64,000 nt of DNA from Cytophagales bacterium (GCA_013298025.1 JAAFJE010000005.1:1-64000), one strand, 5' to 3'; shown: positions 16,154 to 27,096, counted from the first letter of the stretch. Numbers and translations are program-made. The notes: generated from the sequence alone by a model not told the origin.

Positions 16154-16858
16154 CTACTCCACCCACTTTTTAATGCTTGCTTCTTCTTGCAAACCTGTGG
16201 CTTTTTGGGTAAGCAATCCTTTCTTGAATACCAAAAAGCTTGGAATTTCGTCGATGCCATACAAGCTGAGGATTTCTTTGTTGGCATCGGCATTAATCTT
16301 CATAAAATGTACCTTGCCTTTGAGTTCTTCGGCTAGTTTGTCAACAATGGGCATCATTTTTACACAAGGCCCACACCAAGGAGCATAAAAATCAAGAATC
16401 ACTACATCGTGCAGGGCAATCAAATACTTTAATTGCTCTGGATGAACGCTTTGGGCGGTAGCTTCGCCTTGCACTCCTTCAACAGGCTTGAGCTTGGTTG
16501 TCCATTTCAAATAACCTCCTTGCAAGTCATAAATTTCTTTAAACCCATTTTTTTGTAAAACCTGCACCGCTTGTCCACTGCGGCCACCAGCCAAACAATA
16601 CACAAAAATGGGCTTGGTTTTATCTAATTGCTGTATTTGTTTTTCAAAATCTTCCTTCTTAAAATCAATGTTTACGGCTTTGGGCAAATGACCGCCCCCA
16701 AACTCGCCAGCCGTGCGTACATCGATGAGCTGTGCTTGCGGACTAGCCATATATTTTTTTTCAAAATCGTCGGTTGACAAAATTTGTCCACTGCAAAAAC
16801 TCGCTATACCTATATAAAAACAGGTTGTTAATGTGATTTTTAGAATAAAGTTTTTCAT
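16154..16858 (-). CDS. Exported rhodanese-thioredoxin fusion protein
   Basis: 234 residues with a signal peptide (about 1-24). Residues 26-125 form a rhodanese domain with the active-site loop CLAGGRSG (catalytic Cys88) and LIDVRTAGEFGGGHLPKAVNID. Residues 135-234 form a thioredoxin domain with the WCGPC motif at 161-165 and the cis-Pro motif EIPSFLVFK. Placing sulfurtransferase and thiol-disulfide domains in one periplasmic chain suggests that the thioredoxin part regenerates a persulfide or oxidised cysteine on the rhodanese part; this is inference. It is monocistronic and divergent from eno. Confidence 0.92.
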   Translation of the reverse strand: MKNFILKITLTTCFYIGIASFCSGQILSTDDFEKKYMASPQAQLIDVRTAGEFGGGHLPKAVNIDFKKEDFEKQIQQLDKTKPIFVYCLAGGRSGQAVQVLQKNGFKEIYDLQGGYLKWTTKLKPVEGVQGEATAQSVHPEQLKYLIALHDVVILDFYAPWCGPCVKMMPIVDKLAEELKGKVHFMKINADANKEILSLYGIDEIPSFLVFKKGLLTQKATGLQEEASIKKWVE

Positions 16859-17050
16859 TATTTTGTGGATGATTATTAATAATAAATGAAAGAAATAGAA
16901 ATTTACAAGTAATCTTAAAAAAACACGTAATTTTGTACATAAGTTGATGCAGCATGTAACAATTGACTAAAATATACATTATTACAAAGCCTTGGTGGGG
17001 CAATCCAACGGGCTTATGTACTGCATCAAACGCCCCAAGAATTTCCCTAA

Positions 17051-18367
<1,317 letters not shown>

Positions 18368-18387
18368 GCTAAGAATACCGTTAAACG

Positions 18388-18425
18388 AAAGGTTGGTACA
18401 GCTAAGGCTTACCAACCTTTTTTTT
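18388..18425 (+). terminator. Rho-independent terminator of eno
   Basis: 11-bp stem (AAAGGTTGGTA at 18,388-18,398 with 18,410-18,420) followed by a T-run. Confidence 0.9.
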
Positions 18426-18490
18426 GCCCTTTTCAAAATAATCTTTTAGTATTGTAGTGAAAATGCCTTGTAAACTTCAACTGTACTCAA

Positions 18491-18799
18491 ATGCTCAAAA
18501 AACTCTTTATCAAATATCGTTTTTACTGCCTTACGCTAGGAGGATTGTTTGGCTGGATGCTGTTTTTTGATGGCAATGATATTTTTACCCAATGGCGAAT
18601 GTATCGAGAGCTTGGGCGTATCGAAGATGAAATAGAATATTATCAAATCAAGGTAAAAGAGGTAGAGCGAGAACGCCAAGAAGTGATGGGCAATGCTAGT
18701 TTGATTGAAAAATTTGCCCGTGAAAAGTACTTGATGAAAAAGCCTACGGAAGAGATATTTATCTTGGTTGACGAAGATAACGAGCCTGTAGAAAAGTAA
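18491..18799 (+). CDS. Septum formation initiator (DivIC/FtsB-like)
   Basis: 102 residues: short cytoplasmic N-terminus, one membrane helix (about 12-28, YCLTLGGLFGWMLFF), then a coiled coil (about 40-70, ELGRIEDEIEYYQIKVKEVERERQEV) and the conserved IEKFAREKYLMKKPTEEIFIL tail. This is the layout of FtsB/DivIC, which with FtsL and DivIB/FtsQ links the division ring to septal wall synthesis. The location just behind eno is the conserved arrangement in many bacteria. Confidence 0.92.
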   Translation: MLKKLFIKYRFYCLTLGGLFGWMLFFDGNDIFTQWRMYRELGRIEDEIEYYQIKVKEVERERQEVMGNASLIEKFAREKYLMKKPTEEIFILVDEDNEPVEK

Positions 18800-18980
18800 A
18801 TACTTTTGCTATCTAAGTACTGATGTAGCATTGTGAATGAGTGTGTTGATTTTCAAAAAATTATACTTTTAAATCAATAGTAATTTTAGTTGATTGAGCC
18901 TGTAAGTATTTGAAAATGAAAAATTAACCCAAAAATCACTCAAGCACCAACGCACTCATTCACTCAATAACTCAACAACT

Positions 18981-19514
18981 ATGATTAAAGTATTATTTGT
19001 TTGTACTGGAAATATATGCCGTTCGCCTATTGCGGAGGAAACCTTTCGCTTGGCTGTGAAAAAACGTAATTTGCAACGCCAAATCCAATGCGATTCTGCG
19101 GCTACCCATAGCTACCATATAGGCGAGTTGCCCGACCACCGTACCCGTAAAAATGCCCAAAGTCATGGCATCAACCTAACGCATAAATGCCGCCGACTCA
19201 CGGGCGAAGACTTTTCGGTATTCGATTATATTGTAGGAATGGATTATTACAACATGGACAACATCCAAGGAATTTCGTACCGAGCCACAGGCATTTATCA
19301 GCCCGATGAGGTATGTTTCTTGTATCGCTGCTTCGACCCTGCTGTCGAAATTCCACAACGCTATTATCCAATCAATCACCACGATGTAGCCATTCCCGAA
19401 GTGCCAGACCCCTATTATGGCGACAGCAAAGATTTTGAGGAGGTTTATCAAATCGTCACTCGATGTGCCGATGCCTTCCTCGACTTTTTAGTTGAAACGC
19501 ACGGACTTGCGTAA
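18981..19514 (+). CDS. Low-molecular-weight protein-tyrosine-phosphatase
   Basis: 177 residues. The P-loop VCTGNICRSPIAE is at residues 7-19, with the nucleophilic cysteine at 8 and the arginine at 14. The general-acid loop VPDPYYGDSKDFEEV is near residue 143. The enzyme dephosphorylates tyrosine phosphate on proteins; in bacteria it often acts on exopolysaccharide kinases, but no polysaccharide genes are adjacent. An insertion around residues 105-135 makes it slightly longer than the usual 150-160. Confidence 0.95.
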   Translation: MIKVLFVCTGNICRSPIAEETFRLAVKKRNLQRQIQCDSAATHSYHIGELPDHRTRKNAQSHGINLTHKCRRLTGEDFSVFDYIVGMDYYNMDNIQGISYRATGIYQPDEVCFLYRCFDPAVEIPQRYYPINHHDVAIPEVPDPYYGDSKDFEEVYQIVTRCADAFLDFLVETHGLA

Positions 19515-19634
19515 AATCATTGAAAAAGAAGTACATAAATTGTAATTTAGCGTAGTCTTTAGAATAAAGGCATAAGCATTGCTTTTATCGGGCTTTCCCA
19601 ATTGCTTATTAAACAAAAATTAACCAAAAAACTC

Positions 19635-21161
19635 GTGAACAAGAAAGTAGTACTTATGATTTTGGATGGCTGGGGCATTGCTACCAAGCCAGAGGTGTCG
19701 GCGATAGATGCCGCTCAAACGCCATTTATAGATTCGTTGTATCCGAAATATCCACATTCAAAGCTAGAAGCTTCTGGTTTGGCGGTGGGTTTGCCCGCAG
19801 GACAAATGGGTAACTCTGAGGTTGGCCACATGAATTTGGGTGCAGGACGAGTAGTGTATCAAAATTTGGTAAGAATCAATAAAGCGGTAGAAGAAAATAC
19901 CTTAGCACAAGAACCTGTATTGGCCGAAGCTTTTGCTTATGCTATTGCTCAACATAAAAAAGTACACTTTATCGGATTGGTTTCTAATGGTGGGGTTCAC
20001 TCGCATATCAATCACTTGAAATCGCTTTGTACTGCTGCCCAAGTGGCAGGCGTTGAACAGGCGTATATTCACGCTTTTACAGATGGCCGTGATACCGACC
20101 CGAAATCGGGCTTGGCTTTCTTGACCGATTTGCAAGCACATATTGCTACAACAGGTGCTAAAATTGCTTCTGTGACGGGCCGTTACTACGCTATGGATAG
20201 AGATAACCGTTGGGAGCGTGTAAAATTGGCTTACGATGCTATGGTAAAAGGGGCAGGCGAACAAGAAGTAACCGCCGATGGCGTACTTGCGGCGATTAGT
20301 GCTTCTTATGAAGCTGGCGTAACCGACGAGTTTATCAAGCCTATCATTGTTACCGAAAATGGTAGCCCTGTGGCAACCATTGCCGAAGGCGATGTGGTAT
20401 TGTGCTTCAATTTCCGTACCGACCGTGGTCGTGAAATTACGCAAGCCCTTACCCAACGTGATTTCCCTGAACAAGAGATGCAAAAATTGTCGTTGTACTA
20501 CTTAACTATGACCGAATACGATAAGTCGTTTGAAGGCGTAAAGGTGGTATTCGACGATAGCAATATTGTGATGACTTTGGGCGAAGTATTACAAAATGCG
20601 GGCAAAAAGCAAATTCGTATGGCCGAAACAGAAAAGTATCCACACGTGACATTTTTCTTTTCGGGTGGGCGTGAAGAGCCTTTTGTTGGGCAAACAAATA
20701 TCTTGCGTGCCTCGCCAAAAGTGGCAACGTATGATTTAGCCCCAGAAATGTCGGCTCCAGCTTTGCGTGATGCCTTGATTCCTGAATTGGAAAAAGAAGA
20801 AGCTGATTTTGTATGCTTAAACTTCGCTAACCCCGACATGGTAGGGCATACGGGTGTTTTTGAAGCAGTGGTAAAAGCCGTTGAAACGGTTGACCAATGT
20901 GCTCAGGCGGTGGTTGAAACGGGCTTGAAACATGGCTATACTTTCATCATCATTGCCGACCACGGTAATGCCGACTTTATGATGAACGAAGACGGCTCTC
21001 CAAACACAGCGCACACAACCAACCTTGTGCCTTGTATTTTGGTGGATAACGACTATACACAGCCTATCAAAGATGGTAAATTGGGCGACATCGCTCCCAC
21101 TGTCCTTGCATTGATTGGTGTACCACAGCCGAAAGAAATGACGGGAGTAAGCTTGTTGTAA
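19635..21161 (+). CDS. gpmI: 2,3-bisphosphoglycerate-independent phosphoglycerate mutase
   Basis: 508 residues from the GTG at 19,635, which gives the family start MNKKVVLMILDGWG; the upstream TTG at 19,602 would add a lysine-rich stretch without support. It is a dinuclear manganese enzyme of the alkaline phosphatase superfamily that interconverts 3- and 2-phosphoglycerate. Visible sites are LDGWG, the phosphoserine region QMGNSEVGHMNLGAGRVVYQ, SNGGVHSH, DGRDTDPKSG, FNFRTDRGREIT, NFANPDMVGHTG and ADHGNADFM. It lies two genes from eno, so consecutive glycolytic steps are nearby. Confidence 0.97.
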   Translation: MNKKVVLMILDGWGIATKPEVSAIDAAQTPFIDSLYPKYPHSKLEASGLAVGLPAGQMGNSEVGHMNLGAGRVVYQNLVRINKAVEENTLAQEPVLAEAFAYAIAQHKKVHFIGLVSNGGVHSHINHLKSLCTAAQVAGVEQAYIHAFTDGRDTDPKSGLAFLTDLQAHIATTGAKIASVTGRYYAMDRDNRWERVKLAYDAMVKGAGEQEVTADGVLAAISASYEAGVTDEFIKPIIVTENGSPVATIAEGDVVLCFNFRTDRGREITQALTQRDFPEQEMQKLSLYYLTMTEYDKSFEGVKVVFDDSNIVMTLGEVLQNAGKKQIRMAETEKYPHVTFFFSGGREEPFVGQTNILRASPKVATYDLAPEMSAPALRDALIPELEKEEADFVCLNFANPDMVGHTGVFEAVVKAVETVDQCAQAVVETGLKHGYTFIIIADHGNADFMMNEDGSPNTAHTTNLVPCILVDNDYTQPIKDGKLGDIAPTVLALIGVPQPKEMTGVSLL

Positions 21162-21213
21162 GAGTAAAAGCGTAGCAAACGTTTTTGTTTCCTAGACAAA
21201 TTCAACTAAAACA

Positions 21214-21246
21214 GCCCTTGCAAGGAACAGCTTGCAGGGCTTTTTT
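21214..21246 (+). terminator. Rho-independent terminator of gpmI
   Basis: Stem GCCCTTGCAAG against CTTGCAGGGC (one mismatch), 6-nt loop, six T residues. Confidence 0.85.
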
Positions 21247-21260
21247 GTTAATTTTGTATC

Positions 21261-21782
21261 ATGAAACATTTTTTCTTTATGCTCATGGTAGTTGGACTTA
21301 CGGCTTGTTCGACTCCCGTAGAAAAAAGTACCCATACGTACTACGATATTAAAGGGCTTTTTGAGCGACAAATACAATTTTTTTCGACCCAAAAAACGCT
21401 CGTCGTTAAGGCTGTCGATGCTGAAACCAAAACAAAAACCATCGCAGATTGGGAAAAAGAATTGGCTTTCTTTCTCGATGCCGACCTCAATAAACCTGCT
21501 TTTACTAAAAGTTATGCTATTGTACAACAAGGCGATAGCGTTACTTACCGCTTGAAGGCTACCGAAAAACATCCCGTCAAAAATATTACCTTGCATTTCT
21601 CAGAAGGAAATGTAACACAGGTGCAAATAGTGCAGGAAGAAGAAAACTATTTATACCATACGCAAAAAAACTTGGAGGCTCGTTTTTCAAACGAAAAATT
21701 AAGGTTTTACCAAATCAAAGGAACACAGCAATTGGTTTGGGGTACGCCCAAAACTTATTGGATAAAAGGAACAATTCAATAG
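21261..21782 (+). CDS. Putative lipoprotein of unknown function
   Basis: 173 residues with a lipoprotein signal (MKHFFFMLMVVGLTAC, lipobox LTAC, Cys16). The remainder is a mixed alpha/beta sequence with a conserved-looking WEKELAFFLDADLNKPAF region and C-terminal beta strands (ITLHFSEGNVTQVQIVQEEEN). It is probably anchored facing the periplasm. No family is recognised. The SGNH-like gene follows after 18 bp and is probably in the same transcript. Confidence 0.75.
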   Translation: MKHFFFMLMVVGLTACSTPVEKSTHTYYDIKGLFERQIQFFSTQKTLVVKAVDAETKTKTIADWEKELAFFLDADLNKPAFTKSYAIVQQGDSVTYRLKATEKHPVKNITLHFSEGNVTQVQIVQEEENYLYHTQKNLEARFSNEKLRFYQIKGTQQLVWGTPKTYWIKGTIQ

Positions 21783-21800
21783 TGCTGCTGTATGCTTGTG

Positions 21801-22763
21801 ATGAAAAGATTTTGGTTTAAACTTGCCTGTCTGGCGGCACTTCCTTTGTTGGTGTTGAGTGTTTTGCATGGGGTTGTCGATACAGGACTCAGGCAATCGA
21901 GGCATCCTTTATATGCTGAATGGAACGACCTATTTAACGCCAAGATTCAGGCCGATATGCTGATTTTAGGCTCTTCTCGGGCAGCATTTCATATTTCTCC
22001 GTATATTCTTGATACTACGTTGCGGCTCAATTCCTATAATTTGGGGATGTCGGCATGGCGTTTAGATATGCAGCTTACCCGATTCAAGCTGTATTTAGCT
22101 CATAATCCCAAGCCTAAATACATCATTCACAATGTAGATGTGTATGGCTTTCGGAAACGAAAAGATTTGATTGATTACCAACAATTTTTGCCTTATATCA
22201 ACGAGCCTCTGTTACAAGCCAATTTTACTGGACTAAAAGGTAATTTTACCTATGCCCAACGCTATATTCCTTTGTACAAATATGCCAACGACTACGAGCT
22301 TATTTGGGAAGGAATCAAAAATTATACCCATGTTTTCGAGCCGCTTCAAACAGAAAAACATAAAGGCTTTAAAGCCAATGATTTGCCTTGGGATAATAAG
22401 TTTGAAGCATTCAAGAAAAAGTATCCTAAAGGGGTGAAATATCCGATAGAACCAGACCTACAACAAGCTTTTTTTGAATACTTGGCGTTTTGTCGTAAAC
22501 AGGGCATCCAAGTGATTTTGGTATATGCCCCCGAATATTACGAAGTACAACCCTTGTACAAAAACAAAAAAGCCTTTGTCGCACTTTGTCAAAAAGCACA
22601 GCAACAATACGGCTGTGTGTTTTTAGATTATACCAACGATTCCCTTTGTTTTAAACCAAATTTTTTTTACAATTCTCAACACCTCAACAAAACAGGGGCA
22701 AATCTCTTTTCGGTCAAACTAGCACAAGATTTTAAAAGAATTGTTTTGCAAAGCAATCGTTAA
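21801..22763 (+). CDS. Membrane-anchored SGNH-hydrolase-like protein
   Basis: 320 residues from the ATG at 21,801 (an ATG three codons earlier is also possible). The N-terminal hydrophobic helix (about 4-24) is a signal anchor. Block I is LILGSSRAAFHI with the presumed nucleophilic serine, the NLGMSAWR segment follows, and the C-terminal FYNSQHLNKTGANLFS carries the H of the catalytic pair, as in SGNH proteins that acetylate or deacetylate polysaccharides (DUF1574/AlgX-like). The substrate is unknown. Confidence 0.75.
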   Translation: MKRFWFKLACLAALPLLVLSVLHGVVDTGLRQSRHPLYAEWNDLFNAKIQADMLILGSSRAAFHISPYILDTTLRLNSYNLGMSAWRLDMQLTRFKLYLAHNPKPKYIIHNVDVYGFRKRKDLIDYQQFLPYINEPLLQANFTGLKGNFTYAQRYIPLYKYANDYELIWEGIKNYTHVFEPLQTEKHKGFKANDLPWDNKFEAFKKKYPKGVKYPIEPDLQQAFFEYLAFCRKQGIQVILVYAPEYYEVQPLYKNKKAFVALCQKAQQQYGCVFLDYTNDSLCFKPNFFYNSQHLNKTGANLFSVKLAQDFKRIVLQSNR

Positions 22764-22906
22764 GGTATTACTGTTAGCTGCTTCCTTATTTCCTTACTAG
22801 GCAAAATACAAATCCGATAACCAACACTTCCATATTAGCAAACTCCACAAAAAATTCGGAACTTTGTGGCTCATTATATCAGCTTTACGCAAAAAATTAC
22901 TGTAAT

Positions 22907-24139
22907 ATGAGAATTCACCGCCCTTTAGCCGATGCTGTTGTGGGTACTTTACAAGAGATTTTCCTCAACAAACGACACGCCGACCGTGCTATCGAATATG
23001 TCCTCAAATCTAATCGCAAATGGGGAAGTCGTGACAGGGCTTTTATTGCCGAAAATACCTACGAAATTGTACGCTGGTGGCGTTTGCTACATTTTGTGAT
23101 AGATGCTCCTGCTCAACTGAATAAATTCCACTTTTGGCAGGCTTTTGGGGCTTGGCAATTGCTCAAACAACGACACGTACAAAGCCCTGAGTTTTTACAA
23201 AATTTGCCCGATTGGCCCGAGTTTTCAAAAATGAGTGTGGCGGCGGTTCATGCTCGTTATGAAGAAGCAGGCAAAGTTCGCAAAATTATCGCTTCTGTAC
23301 CCGACTGGCTCGATGCCTTGGGTGTAGCAGAATTGGGCGAGGAAAAGTGGACAACAGAACTGGATGCCCTCAACCAACAAGCCCCTGTTGTATTGCGTAC
23401 CAATACCTTGAAAACCAACCGTGAACATTTGCAAGATTTGTTGAGCGACAACGATATTATCGCTTCTTTCAACAACGAATTACCCGACGGATTGATACTC
23501 GAAGGTCGCCCGAATGTGTTTAGAACGCCTTATTTTCAGGAGGGTTTTTTTGAGGTACAAGATGCTGCTTCACAATTGGTTGCACCGTATTTAGATGTAA
23601 AAGCAGGAATGCGGGTGATAGATGCTTGTGCAGGGGCAGGGGGTAAGACCTTGCATATTGCAGCCCTGATGCAAAACAAAGGGCGTATTATTGCGATGGA
23701 TGTGGAGGAAAGAAAATTGCAAGAATTACAAAAAAGAGCCAGAAGAGCCGGGGCTATGAACCTTGAAACTCGTTTGATTGAAGCCAAAACCATCAAGCGT
23801 TTACAGGCCAGTGCCGACAGGTTGTTGTTGGATGTACCCTGTTCTGGTTTGGGCGTTTTACGACGCAATCCTGATGCCAAATGGAAGCTTACACCCGAAT
23901 TTATTGAAAATCTCCACACGGTTCAGTACAATATTCTGACCCAATATGCAACGATGCTCAAAAAAGGAGGAAAAATGGTTTTTGCAACCTGTAGCCTTTT
24001 ACCCTCTGAAAGCGAGGCTCATGTCCAACGTTTTTTGCGTGAACAAGGCGAGCATTGGCAACTCCTAGCCGAACGCCGTACTTCTCCTGCCGAAGATGGC
24101 TACGATGGTTTTTATATGGCTTGTTTACAGCGATTGTAA
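22907..24139 (+). CDS. RsmB/Sun-family rRNA (cytosine-5) methyltransferase
   Basis: 410 residues. The N-terminal helical NusB-like part (1-140) is followed by a Rossmann methyltransferase domain: SAM-binding DACAGAGGKTLHIAALM, DVPCSGLGVLRRNPDAKW with one catalytic cysteine, and VFATCSLLPSESE with the second. These two cysteines are the RsmB/NOP2 hallmark; the product methylates a cytosine of 16S rRNA or tRNA. The precise target base cannot be decided from sequence. Confidence 0.93.
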   Translation: MRIHRPLADAVVGTLQEIFLNKRHADRAIEYVLKSNRKWGSRDRAFIAENTYEIVRWWRLLHFVIDAPAQLNKFHFWQAFGAWQLLKQRHVQSPEFLQNLPDWPEFSKMSVAAVHARYEEAGKVRKIIASVPDWLDALGVAELGEEKWTTELDALNQQAPVVLRTNTLKTNREHLQDLLSDNDIIASFNNELPDGLILEGRPNVFRTPYFQEGFFEVQDAASQLVAPYLDVKAGMRVIDACAGAGGKTLHIAALMQNKGRIIAMDVEERKLQELQKRARRAGAMNLETRLIEAKTIKRLQASADRLLLDVPCSGLGVLRRNPDAKWKLTPEFIENLHTVQYNILTQYATMLKKGGKMVFATCSLLPSESEAHVQRFLREQGEHWQLLAERRTSPAEDGYDGFYMACLQRL

Positions 24140-24164
24140 AAATAAAGAAAAGAATATGTTTGTG

Positions 24165-24196
24165 TAGGTTAACCTGTTTTGAACAGCGTTAACCTA
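24165..24196. terminator. Bidirectional terminator
   Basis: Stem TAGGTTAAC/GTTAACCTA with a nested CTGTT/AACAG stem on top, between two convergent genes, with T-rich sequence on the right. Confidence 0.8.
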
Positions 24197-24200
24197 TTTT

Positions 24201-25178
24201 TTATCGAATAGAAAAGCTACTTTCGCCAATTTTAAAGCCTTCTGCAAAAATTTCTACGATATAATTGCCTGATAAATAGCTAAATTCGCCTCGGCTGCTA
24301 TAAATCGCTTCTACTTTTTGGTCGTTGCTGGTGTAATCAACCACCTTGCGAATACTGAAAGGAAGGTCTTTGCCATCGTACTGAAATACGCCTGTGCCAT
24401 TAGACAAAACGATGCCATCGGGAGCAGAAATTTTTACATATACTTCTTTGGTATTTTGTTCGGCGGCAGCGTTGGGTGCTAGGTTGAAAGAAATGAGGAG
24501 TTGTTCTACATTTTTCGCTTTAAACGAACCTCCTTCTAGTATTTTACCTCGTTGATTGATGGCCGAAATACTGATGTTGTTGGCACGTAAGCGGCTAGCC
24601 GTATGAATTTTTTTGCGTAACTCGTCGTTTTTACTTGTCACTTCGTTCATACTTGAAGCTAGTACGCTTCTTTCTGCTTTGAGGTCGTTATTTTCCTTAA
24701 AAATACTTTCTTTCTCTTGAATTAAAGCCCCTTTTTCTTTTTGTAAAGTTTCGTTTTCGGCACGTAATTGGGCAATTAATTGGTCTTTTTCGTTGAGAAT
24801 AGCCTTGTATTCCTCAATGCGTTGGTCGAAACTTTCTTTGTCGAAATCTTGGGTATTTTTCAGTAAAGAAAGGTCTTTCATCAAGTGCAGACGGGTTTTT
24901 TCTAAACCATCAACCGTACCCCCAAGGTTTTTGATTTCGGCCATTTTGGCATCTAACTGCGTAGAAACAGAATCTAAACGGTATTGAATTTCGGTGATTT
25001 CTCCAATTTTTTTATCATAATCGGCTAAGGTTTTCTCAGCTTTAGCATTGGCATTGTAGAGCAAATAAGACAAAACGCCAATGGCTACCGTAGCAGTTAA
25101 ACCGAATATTTTGAGAATATTTCCGATTGAAGTAGCTCCCGACTGAGTAGAAGATGTATTGATATTTGGCCCGTCCAT
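24201..25178 (-). CDS. Membrane-anchored coiled-coil protein
   Basis: 325 residues. One membrane helix near the N-terminus (about 19-40, ILKIFGLTATVAIGVLSYLLY), then a long coiled coil (about 45-195, heptad-like with AENETLQKEKGALIQEKESIFKEN), then a beta-rich C-terminal domain (about 205-325) ending in IVEIFAEGFKIGESSFSIR. Proteins of this layout occur in Bacteroidota as chromosome-partitioning-like or envelope-structure proteins of unknown role. The C-terminal domain is presumably outside the cytoplasm. Confidence 0.75.
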   Translation of the reverse strand: MDGPNINTSSTQSGATSIGNILKIFGLTATVAIGVLSYLLYNANAKAEKTLADYDKKIGEITEIQYRLDSVSTQLDAKMAEIKNLGGTVDGLEKTRLHLMKDLSLLKNTQDFDKESFDQRIEEYKAILNEKDQLIAQLRAENETLQKEKGALIQEKESIFKENNDLKAERSVLASSMNEVTSKNDELRKKIHTASRLRANNISISAINQRGKILEGGSFKAKNVEQLLISFNLAPNAAAEQNTKEVYVKISAPDGIVLSNGTGVFQYDGKDLPFSIRKVVDYTSNDQKVEAIYSSRGEFSYLSGNYIVEIFAEGFKIGESSFSIR

Positions 25179-25528
25179 GCGTTGTACAATAGTAAAATAG
25201 CTTTTATTGGTTTTAGGTTATGTGCAAGAGTGTGTGCATTGTTGCTGCCTGTGGTAGAGGCAAAATTAAAAGTGGTTAGGTAATATGCTCTTTACACGAT
25301 TATATTTTCTGTAACACATATACAGCAAAATTTTTGCCAATAGGGTAAGCCCCTAGACAAAATCGTAACAGAGTAGTAAAATGTACGTGAACGAAATTTT
25401 TTAGTGATTGATTTTTTGTGAAAAATTTTATGTAAACAAACCTCAAAAGGTGATAGTTGAGGAATTGACAAACGAAAAGCATGATATGCCTGTAAAGGCA
25501 CAGCAGAAAGTGATAGGTTTCGTTAAGT
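25179..25528. other. Intergenic region without a gene
   Basis: 350 bp upstream of the coiled-coil gene and downstream of the esterase gene, both leftward. AT-rich, with no credible frame, repeat or hairpin seen. It presumably carries the promoter of the coiled-coil gene. Confidence 0.5.
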
Positions 25529-26257
25529 TTATAAATAGAGCTGCACCATTTTACGCCAATAACGGGCTTTGTGGGCTTCCTCGTCCCAGAAGTGTAGTTG
25601 ATGCGGAATATGTTTTTGCCATAAAATATCGCTAAAATGCTTGTTGTTTTCCAGAAAAGCATCTTCTTTGCCAATTACCATAATGATGTCGAGGCGACGT
25701 AATTCTTGCAAAATAGTGGAGTCTTGCAAGTTGGGCAAAAACTGCACAGGGTTGTTAAAGTAAATATCTTGGTCGTGGTAGCCATCGAACAAATCCCTGA
25801 AATAGCCAACTTCGTGGGTAAGGTCGTAGCGGCCACTCATACCCAAAATCTTGTTGAAATATTGCGGATATTTTGTAGCAATGTTCATGGCATGATAAGC
25901 CCCAAGGCTACAACCTGCCGAAATCATATTGATGTCGGGGTTTATTTCTCTCGAAAAAGGTAAAACCTCTTGCATAATGTACTGCTCGTACTGAATATGC
26001 CGTAAAATGCGTTCACGGGGAGAGCAATGGGTGTTGTACAAACTTTCGGCATCTACGCTGTCAACGCAATAAATCTGAAAAATGCCTGCTTCAATTTTGT
26101 CTTTGATGGCGTCTATCACACGCCAATTTTCATAATCATAAAATCTTGCACTGCGGGTAGGAAAAAATAAGACACGTGTGCCAGCATGACCAAAAACCAG
26201 CATTTCCATGTCTTTTTGTAAATGGTGACTGAACCATTTGTAATAAGTTCTTTTCAT
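25529..26257 (-). CDS. Putative esterase, alpha/beta hydrolase fold
   Basis: 242 residues without a signal peptide. The nucleophile elbow GCSLGAYH (serine near residue 115) fits GxSxG of the esterase D/antigen 85-like group. VDAESLYNTHCSPRERILRH upstream and IMVIGKEDAFLENN (acid) with HFWDEEAHKARYW (histidine) complete the expected triad. Cytoplasmic, substrate unknown. It follows an SGNH hydrolase gene by 41 bp on the same strand, forming a likely two-hydrolase operon. Confidence 0.88.
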   Translation of the reverse strand: MKRTYYKWFSHHLQKDMEMLVFGHAGTRVLFFPTRSARFYDYENWRVIDAIKDKIEAGIFQIYCVDSVDAESLYNTHCSPRERILRHIQYEQYIMQEVLPFSREINPDINMISAGCSLGAYHAMNIATKYPQYFNKILGMSGRYDLTHEVGYFRDLFDGYHDQDIYFNNPVQFLPNLQDSTILQELRRLDIIMVIGKEDAFLENNKHFSDILWQKHIPHQLHFWDEEAHKARYWRKMVQLYL

Positions 26258-26298
26258 TGCGTTCTATTAACTTGGGTGATAGCTGTATGCCAATGTAC

Positions 26299-26910
26299 TC
26301 ATTTGGGTATGTTGAGCGACTCAAGGTGTTGGATTAAAATATCTTTGAGTATTTGATGCCCAGCCGTATTAAAATGCAGCCCGTCGGCTTCATAAAATTG
26401 GGAGTTGGGTCGATGGTTTTTACCTAAATAATGGTCATAAATATCTACATAATGCCAATAGGGATGCTGGCGTTTTTGTATTTCTTTTTCAATAATCATA
26501 TTGGTGTATTTCACTTGGTCGTTGAGGTGCCAACGCTGCGGACTAGGCTTGATAGAAACGTAGGTACAGTGAATGTCGCCATAACGTTCTTGTAATCGTT
26601 GGAAGAGTTGAAACAGAAATAAGTAAATCTCTTCGGGATGCCGATGATTGCTCAAGTCGTTGTCGCCTGCATAAATCACAACCGAGTCGAGGTGATGGTA
26701 CTGTGCAAAAACCCTGTCGAAATACCACGCACAAGCCGCCAAAGTAGAGCCTCCAAAGCCGAGATTTACGGGCTTGAATGCTTGAAAATGCTCATAGAGG
26801 CTATTCCATAAAGTGAAAGTTGAACTACCATAAAAAGCCGTTTGAGGCTGATAGGTTATTTGTGTGCTTTCTCGTTCTAATCGTTTTACTTCTTCTTCGT
26901 ACCAAAACAT
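26299..26910 (-). CDS. SGNH/GDSL-family hydrolase
   Basis: 203 residues, no signal peptide. Block I is FYGSSTFTLW with the catalytic serine, the glycine block is LGFGGSTL, the asparagine block is YAGDNDLSNH, and the D-x-x-H block is DGLHFNTAGHQIL. These are the four conserved SGNH blocks. It probably removes acyl groups from a carbohydrate or lysophospholipid. It lies directly upstream of the alpha/beta esterase gene, in the same orientation. Confidence 0.92.
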   Translation of the reverse strand: MFWYEEEVKRLERESTQITYQPQTAFYGSSTFTLWNSLYEHFQAFKPVNLGFGGSTLAACAWYFDRVFAQYHHLDSVVIYAGDNDLSNHRHPEEIYLFLFQLFQRLQERYGDIHCTYVSIKPSPQRWHLNDQVKYTNMIIEKEIQKRQHPYWHYVDIYDHYLGKNHRPNSQFYEADGLHFNTAGHQILKDILIQHLESLNIPK

Positions 26911-27096
26911 GGCGGTTTACAAGGGTTATAGCATGGCAAAACAAATTGATTTAAGAATAATGTTTATTATGCAGGGGTTAAAAAATCTTTATGAAATGCT
27001 CGATTCGAGTGAAAAAAATCGTGTCATTCTCACAAAATTAACCAAAAAGATACGTTATTGGGCGTAGAAAGCGATAAAATATTGACAGAAAAATCC

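Noticed and set aside
19602-19634. TTG start for gpmI
   Set aside because: The GTG at 19,635 gives the conserved MNKKVVLMILDGWG opening.
26864-27067. Small forward frame downstream of the SGNH gene start
   Set aside because: 67 residues without family resemblance and partly overlapping the start of the reverse gene.
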